Source of the DNA: Cristatella mucedo
Taxonomy: Eukaryota > Bryozoa > Phylactolaemata > Cristatellidae
Assembly: GCA_009760855.2 (NCBI GenBank)
Contig: WPIO01000001.1
Coordinates: 20,800,501-20,864,500, forward strand
Direction: 5' to 3'
Length of the DNA stretch: 64,000 nucleotides
Notes under the pieces: generated by a model
Databases searched by the model: none
What the model was told of the DNA's origin: nothing
Seen by the model: only the letters and a program-made list of their open reading frames with translations
Shown here: one piece after another, positions 58,726 through 64,000 of the stretch
How positions within the stretch are numbered: position 1 is the first letter of the stretch
Layout: every line of letters starts with the position of its first letter
Translations under genes and position numbers: made by a program

Positions 58726-59344
58726 CTTATTAAGCTGTAATTGCAGTCCGGTTTGGTATTTTTTCCGTATATTTAGCCCCAGCTACAACCACCTTTTCAA
58801 CTTCATTACAAGAATTATCTGAGACTTTACGTCTTTAACCACTCTCAGGTGCATGCCAGAAACCTTCGGGGGCGGTGGCATGCAAAATTGCTCATATAGT
58901 CTGCCCGTATTGACCAGATGCTAAGCTTAATCATCACATACAATGTTTTACGAAAAACATGATGGAGTGCCTAAACAAATTTGTGAAATTATAAATATCC
59001 TCTTAATCATAATTACAATACATCAAGGCAGCTAGCAGCATTTTGACTAGTGAAGTACTCGTTAAGATGCACACAGTGAGCCTTAGGGACCGAGGGGTAT
59101 ATTTTTTCTTAACGTAGTACCATAGCTTTGAGGCTAGTGGATAATCTGCCTTTGATTGGACGCTATTCACTGGGGTTTTAAGACATTCCTATAGCCTCAA
59201 ATAGACTGGCCGAATTCTAGTAGAAGTGCGACTCATATTTCCGATTTAAAAAGTAGGAAAACGTTTATGATGCTTTCTCTGATTTGTTATTAGCACACTT
59301 TCATATAACAAGCTCTCCTCCTTGAGCACAGATGTCAGGAGCTA

Positions 59345-60500
59345 GGTCTACTTTCCGCAGTCTATACTCTCCCTCTTGCCGGTATTACCTGGCCTAATCT
59401 AGGCTTTCACTTCTTTGGAGGTGACACTCAGCTGAACCGTTTCTTGGATCACTTCAAGTAATCTAGCACTTCAAGTTTCCTATTAACCCAGCTGTACGTA
59501 TTGCTGACATCTGCTGATAAATGACAGCAAATGTTCTCAATTTAAATGACGATTAAGCTAACTTCAAGTTATGGGCAAACAAAGTGCGACTAAGAAACTG
59601 GAAAGATCGTCACTCAAAAGCTGTGCTACTTTAAATCCTGCATCGGCACCTAATGTAGGTACCCTGTTCTAAATTTACCTTTAACTAGATTACCACATCA
59701 GTTCCATAGCCAAGTCTACCTACTTTAAGCTGGATAAAATTGCTATAAGTTGGACCCACTTTGACTAGGATGCTACGACCAAATTGATCCATGCATTTGT
59801 AGCATCCCTTCTCGACTTATGTAACTCATGCTTGGTGGTCTACCGGCCTGCTTAATCAAGCCCTTACAGTTGGTGCGAAACTCTGCAGCTAGACTTGTTT
59901 GTCCTTGAGCATTTTAGTAGCCACAATACATCAATTGTTGGGAGCATGCACTGACTTCCAGTCAAGCAGCGTATCGACTTCAAGGTTCTGTCACTTACTT
60001 GTAGGTCCCTTCATTCTCTGGCTCCAGCCTACCTAATAGAACTACTCTCCCACCGGCCTAGGCATCATACTATCTGCTGTTCTAAATCAAATCGTGTAGG
60101 TATACCACATACGAACCTCAAATCTGTTGAATACCGTGCCTTGACTTCGTATGCTCCAAAAGCCTGGAACTCATTCGCGACTGGCGTCATGACATACCCT
60201 GACATGATGACATTTAAAAAACCAACTAAAATACACCGGTTTATTACAGCATCTTGTTAGTCCTTGTGTTGTTTTTTTTAGTGCTTTTGCTTGAGGAGAC
60301 AATGCTTACTGCTAATAACCACATCTAAGAGTTGATCATGCATACGTTACATAAAACTGTTATGCTTGATGACATTTGGCATGTCACCACTAATAATGTG
60401 GTCATGCTTTCTGTACAGCATCTGTAAAGTGCCTCGGAAGAGATTCAGTTCTCTGATGGTGCCCTGAAAATGCATTATAATTTTAATTACTATAATTTTC
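59345..60500 (+). mobile_element. LINE-A, plus strand, old degraded copy
   Basis: From 'tctatactctccctcttgccgg' and 'aggctttcacttctttggaggtgacactcagctg' (FHFFGGDTQL, with the YADD motif destroyed) through 'tctgcagctagacttgtttgtcc' and 'gctccagcctacctaatagaa' to the 3' UTR and a TTATAATTTTAAT tail. No frame of useful length survives. Confidence 0.8.
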
Positions 60501-60713
60501 TTCTACATAGAGCCTTTGAAGTGTAATGACATAGTGTCAATTGGAAACTGGAATTTGATGGTTTTGATAACTTTAGTATAAACAGCAGGGTCCGATTCTG
60601 TCGTGTTTGGCAGAATATGAAAGTGGACCTGCCCAAATCCCACTAGTCAGCTTAGGTTTGCCTTCCCTAGTTTAGATCGGGATGCTGTCATGGCTAACGG
60701 ATCTCTTAATTAT

Positions 60714-60825
60714 GGTAATAATAAAAATACATTTGATATAGTGCCATCAGTGAACTCAATCATTTTCTAGGCACTTTACATCTGCTGCAAAGTTAGCACG
60801 ATCGAATGGTTAGGGGTAGCATGCT
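60714..60825 (-). mobile_element. LINE-A solo 3' end
   Basis: AAT-type tail, 'agtgccatcagtgaactcaatcattttctaggcact' hairpin and the first part of the 3' UTR. Confidence 0.78.
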
Positions 60826-60980
60826 ATATGACAACAAGCATAATATTCTTTGATTCATATCTTCACGAACATCTTTGTTTACGTAGGCTAATGTATATGT
60901 ACTGGAATATACGTATGTACATACTTCTTTTAAGTTCTATGTGCAAAATTATTTATGTAAATAGATCATTTTAAATAAAT

Positions 60981-60982
<2 letters not shown>

Positions 60983-61020
<38 letters not shown>
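60983..61020. repeat. (AT)n microsatellite
   Basis: A pure AT dinucleotide tract. Confidence 0.97.
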
Positions 61021-61023
<3 letters not shown>

Positions 61024-61291
61024 GTAATATACTGAAATTTTAATACAGGTATATATTGAATACATAGACTCCCTAGCGTATACATGTATAAGGACCTGCG
61101 AGTATATTTATGTTCTGACTGACGTTCATGGAAGTGGACATTCAAACCTTCAACCATTGTGATCGTGCCCAACAATATTTGCACCCACACATACTGAACG
61201 TATTGATACTACCACAGAGATGCTAACACAAATGCATATCAATAGACTTAGGAAGCTATGAACTAGTTCGAATTCTAATGAATCCAAGCAT

Positions 61292-61930
61292 GCAGTCGTC
61301 CCTCGTTAATTGTGGTTAATCAGGTCCACACTCTACCACAATTGGGAAATTTCCGCTAAGTAGGATTTCATAGCTTTAAATCGAATATTTTCATAGTTAG
61401 AGCATAGAAAACCTGTTCATGAACATATAAACATGGCGTTAACATTACTAAAGCCCTCTGGACATAAAATTACACCCCTTTGGTCACCATTACACTCATT
61501 TTACCTAACATATCGGAAAAAATAAGAGAAAATAAGACACATTAGACGATACAAATATCATATTAGTACTATTTTTGAACATAAAACTACACTAGGATAG
61601 CCAATCAGTAAACAGCACGCTTTAATTGGCTAGGATTCAACTTACACGATTTCTTAGAAAAGGTTCTTGCCATCACACAAGGAGTGGTAGAGCGGCTGCA
61701 CCTGGCGTGGAAGAGCCTACCGGGTTGCTTGAATACATAGGCCTACAGTCCATGCGTACAGTAATTTTAATTTTGATGTTTATGCACAAGTTTTTAAGTG
61801 GCTTCGACAACTGAGTGCATGCTGGATCATTTTAACTTAGTCAATTCACTTTTAGATCAATATAGTTGGAAAAACTACGATAGAGTGAAGCCTCAAATTT
61901 GAGGCGCAAAGTAGCTAGGGACGATTGTAT
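61292..61930. mobile_element. MITE-like element, ~0.64 kb, with short terminal inverted repeats
   Basis: The left end CAGTCGTCCCTCGTTAATTG and the reverse complement of the right end (CAATCGTCCCTAGCTACTTT) match at most positions over about 15 bp. The interior is non-coding, with 'accacaattgggaaatttccgctaagtagg' near the left end. It looks like an old non-autonomous DNA transposon; no clear target-site duplication remains. The 62-codon frame inside is not supported. Confidence 0.5.
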
Positions 61931-62859
61931 TCACAATTTTTAAATGTCAAATCTCCCTGTAAACTTTATTAGTACTCCAAAAAAAACGTTGTAGCGTCGG
62001 TTTGTATGTCGTGGTGGAATACTAGTTGCCGGCCGAGCTGTGACGGAGCAAGCATTTGTATCTCGAGAGGCAAGACCAATAGGATTTTTAAGCAGGCTTG
62101 ATATAAAAGCAGTTATTAGTACAATTGTAGCACAAAATCAAAGACTTTACTCAACATGAACTTGGAAGTTACTCTTAAAGTAGTATTAATACATAATTTC
62201 TTCGTTTGTGACGGTCTCGTGTAGTAGGAATACAGGACGGCCCAGCTCGCTGCCTCACTGTATGGGGGAGTAAAGGCACCCAGCACCCTCCTCGGGCTCA
62301 GCTGCTGGCCCCAGGATAATTTAGGAGCCTAGCCAGTTAAATTCGGGTCAGTTTTGAAAGACCCAATCACTAAATTTTAGCTAACAGGAGAGACTAAACA
62401 GCTATGAGAGCGAACTGCAATAAATAAGTATAAGAATAGTAAGTATATATATATATATAGATAGATATATAGATATATATATATATATATATTATATTAA
62501 ATAGATATCTATCTATAGATAACCCAAACAATGGCTGGCCAATGTAATTCGCTTAATGTAGAAAACAAGCATCTAGAAAATATGTTTTTGAAAACCTTTA
62601 TCGATAGAAATACCACAAATATTTGTGGGGCACTCATTTTAATATTTAGCGACTTGGATCAAATAATGAACAGCTTAACTCCCTAGGGAAACAGTGAAAA
62701 TGAAAAGTTTTCTGTGATGCTATACACAGACGAGTCACTCCTCCTTTGTCCCAATGTGCATAATTTGTAAATATACACCATCACATAAGGGCTATTTTTG
62801 CAGAAATATTTTGTATAATTTTTCATATTATTAACACTGTAACGACTTGCTTCTTCAAG
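61931..62859. other. Intron of gene 2 with an AT/GATA hairpin
   Basis: 62443-62521 is AT and GATA simple sequence forming an inverted repeat (tagatagatat ... atatctatcta). Otherwise nothing recognised. Confidence 0.5.
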
Positions 62860-63049
62860 CGTAACGGCATCTATCGTACGTTTGAAAAGGAAAGTCAGTG
62901 CGTGAGATTAAAGATTGCCCCCTATAGCTCTCCATTATACTGGATTTGGGGCAGAGACGAGGATCACAAGCTCGAGAATCCCAAATTCAGACACAGACTA
63001 TTCTTTCACCAGCTTGCACCAACGGAAATTTCCTACGAAGCCGGCACAC
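62860..63049 (+). CDS. IL-17-receptor-like gene 2: membrane-proximal ectodomain exon
   Basis: Acceptor ACTTGCTTCTTCAAG, donor CACAC|GTAAGC, 190 nt, phase 0 to phase 1. The frame reads RNGIYRTFEKESQCVRLKIA, PYSSPLYWIWGRDEDHK and later HRLFFHQLAPTEISYEAGT. The 'C..l.iaP' strand resembles the F-G region that closes an IL-17 receptor ectodomain. Its position, 75 bp before the transmembrane exon and in the right phase, is the best argument for a juxtamembrane role. Confidence 0.75.
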
Positions 63050-63124
63050 GTAAGCCGAGTGCTCCCAACGATGCAATCGTGTTTGTCATGTGAATTCTAG
63101 GTGAAGCTTCTGCATTTGTTTTAG

Positions 63125-63244
63125 TGTCAGATGCAGTGATCATTCTCGTCGTATCATCAGTACTCCTCATAGCCGCATTGGCTGGGGCAAAGTTTTTGAG
63201 CCGAAGAAGCAAACGCACGAAAGAAAAAGCACTCAAGCAAGACG
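63125..63244 (+). CDS. IL-17-receptor-like gene 2: transmembrane exon
   Basis: Acceptor CTGCATTTGTTTTAG, donor GACG|GTGAGC, 120 nt, phase 1 to phase 1. It encodes a clear single-pass helix (VIILVVSSVLLIAALAGAKF) followed by a basic stop-transfer segment (LSRRSKRTKEKALKQD), so the protein is a type I receptor. The split codon joins to Gly and leads into the SEFIR exon 360 bp downstream. Confidence 0.9.
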
Positions 63245-63604
63245 GTGAGCTTGTAGATATTTTTTATTGTAAGCGTGTATTGAAATTGCCCAAGAATTAT
63301 CACTTTTAAGTGCGTAAGTTTAATAGGTGCAGGAATCGTAAATTCCGTATTAGTGATTATCTTACCCCAAAATGTCTTAATCAAGTTTTTTGTTAGGACA
63401 TTTTAGTGAATACTATTACACTCGGAAATAATGGTCACACTTTTAGAGTTCAGCATGCATTATAACTCCTCTATCGACCTGAATTGTTTGTTGAAAGAAC
63501 AAACTGACGGAGTGTCATGTGGAGGTAGGCATATTTCTATCCAGCATTTGTCGCGAGTACGCTTACCCTGGTGACTTTGCATAAGACAATAATGAAAATT
63601 GTAG

Positions 63605-64000
63605 GTCCACTGTTTGGCTGCTCGACACCAGAGGTCCTCTTGCTTTACGCGTATGATAACGAAGTTCATATTGACGCCGTAAGAGCTCTGGCCGAAGTTC
63701 TATCGACATATGGAGGATGCCATGTTGAATGTGATCAGTTCTGCCGACCGGACGTCGTCGACAGGCATGATTGGCTAAAGGAAAAGGTCGAGAAATCTAA
63801 GGCGATAGTCGTAGTTGACTCACCAGGGGCGTCATTAATTTATGAAGCTTTCCTCGGCGATCAGATGTACCGGAAGTATGAACGTGCATTTCCAACCCAT
63901 TATCATTTGCCGGCTACACTGGCGCTTGCTGAGGAGCAGCCACAAGTGCGACACAGATTGGCAAGAGTCACAACTGGCTACTCGTACCGAAATTCTAGCC
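63605..64000 (+). CDS. IL-17-receptor-like gene 2: SEFIR-domain exon, cut by the window end
   Basis: Acceptor ATGAAAATTGTAG, phase 1, open to the last base. The SEFIR landmarks are CSTPEVLLLYAYDNEVH, LAEVLSTYGGCHVECDQFC, DRHDWLKEKVEKSKAIVVVD, AFLGDQMYRKYERAFP and LARVTTGYSYRNSS. It aligns along its whole length with the SEFIR exon of gene 1 (shared VLLLY, YGG, MYRKY, LALAE-type positions), so the two genes are paralogues. The C-terminal end of SEFIR and the cytoplasmic tail lie beyond the window. Confidence 0.92.

Overview
This is eukaryotic, almost certainly animal, nuclear DNA. Short coding exons with GT/AG borders are scattered through introns of up to about 14 kb. Those introns are filled with degraded LINE retrotransposons, tRNA-derived SINEs, MITE-like elements and long microsatellites. 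The species cannot be named from the sequence. IL-17-receptor-like SEFIR genes together with CR1/L2-type LINEs fit an invertebrate deuterostome, a lophotrochozoan or another aquatic invertebrate. No bacterial gene structure, CRISPR array or rRNA is visible. LINE-A and LINE-B are names given here to the two recurring LINE families. Most long open frames in the window belong to these LINEs or to microsatellites. The host genes lie in short exons that become visible only when splice sites, intron phase and protein pattern are read together. 

Host genes, all on the + strand: (1) about 1.9-8.95 kb holds the 3' end of an interleukin-17-receptor-like gene. It has a probable membrane-region exon (1921-2037), a SEFIR signalling-domain exon (2201-2715) and a last exon coding the cytoplasmic tail with the stop codon (8415-8951). 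(2) About 14.6 kb to beyond position 64000 holds a second paralogous gene in the same orientation. I can trace up to sixteen exons: fibronectin-III-like IL-17R ectodomain exons from 14624 to 63049, a clear transmembrane exon (63125-63244) and a SEFIR exon (63605 to the window end). In this model every consecutive exon pair is compatible in intron phase. A three-exon cassette of 221, 54 and 55-64 nt occurs twice (34796/42433/44411 and 48295/57643/57811). The receptor would therefore have a duplicated, unusually long ectodomain, unless two genes are interleaved or one has lost its 3' end. This is the most interesting system in the window. 

Mobile elements: LINE-A (CR1/L2-type, ending in a TTA-type repeat preceded by a conserved hairpin) is present in more than 20 pieces on both strands. 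LINE-B (related, ending in an ATTAC-type repeat) sits inside LINE-A copies at 5.2-7.5, 26.4-28.8 and 45.7-46.9 kb, so LINE-B was active later. There is also one R2-like LINE 3' part with a CCHC finger and endonuclease remnant (15.4-15.9 kb), three copies of one tRNA-derived SINE family, two MITE-like elements, a 586-bp-period tandem repeat (19.4-20.4 kb) and a diverged ~170-bp repeat (25.9-29.0 kb). All LINE reading frames seen are truncated, frameshifted or stopped.
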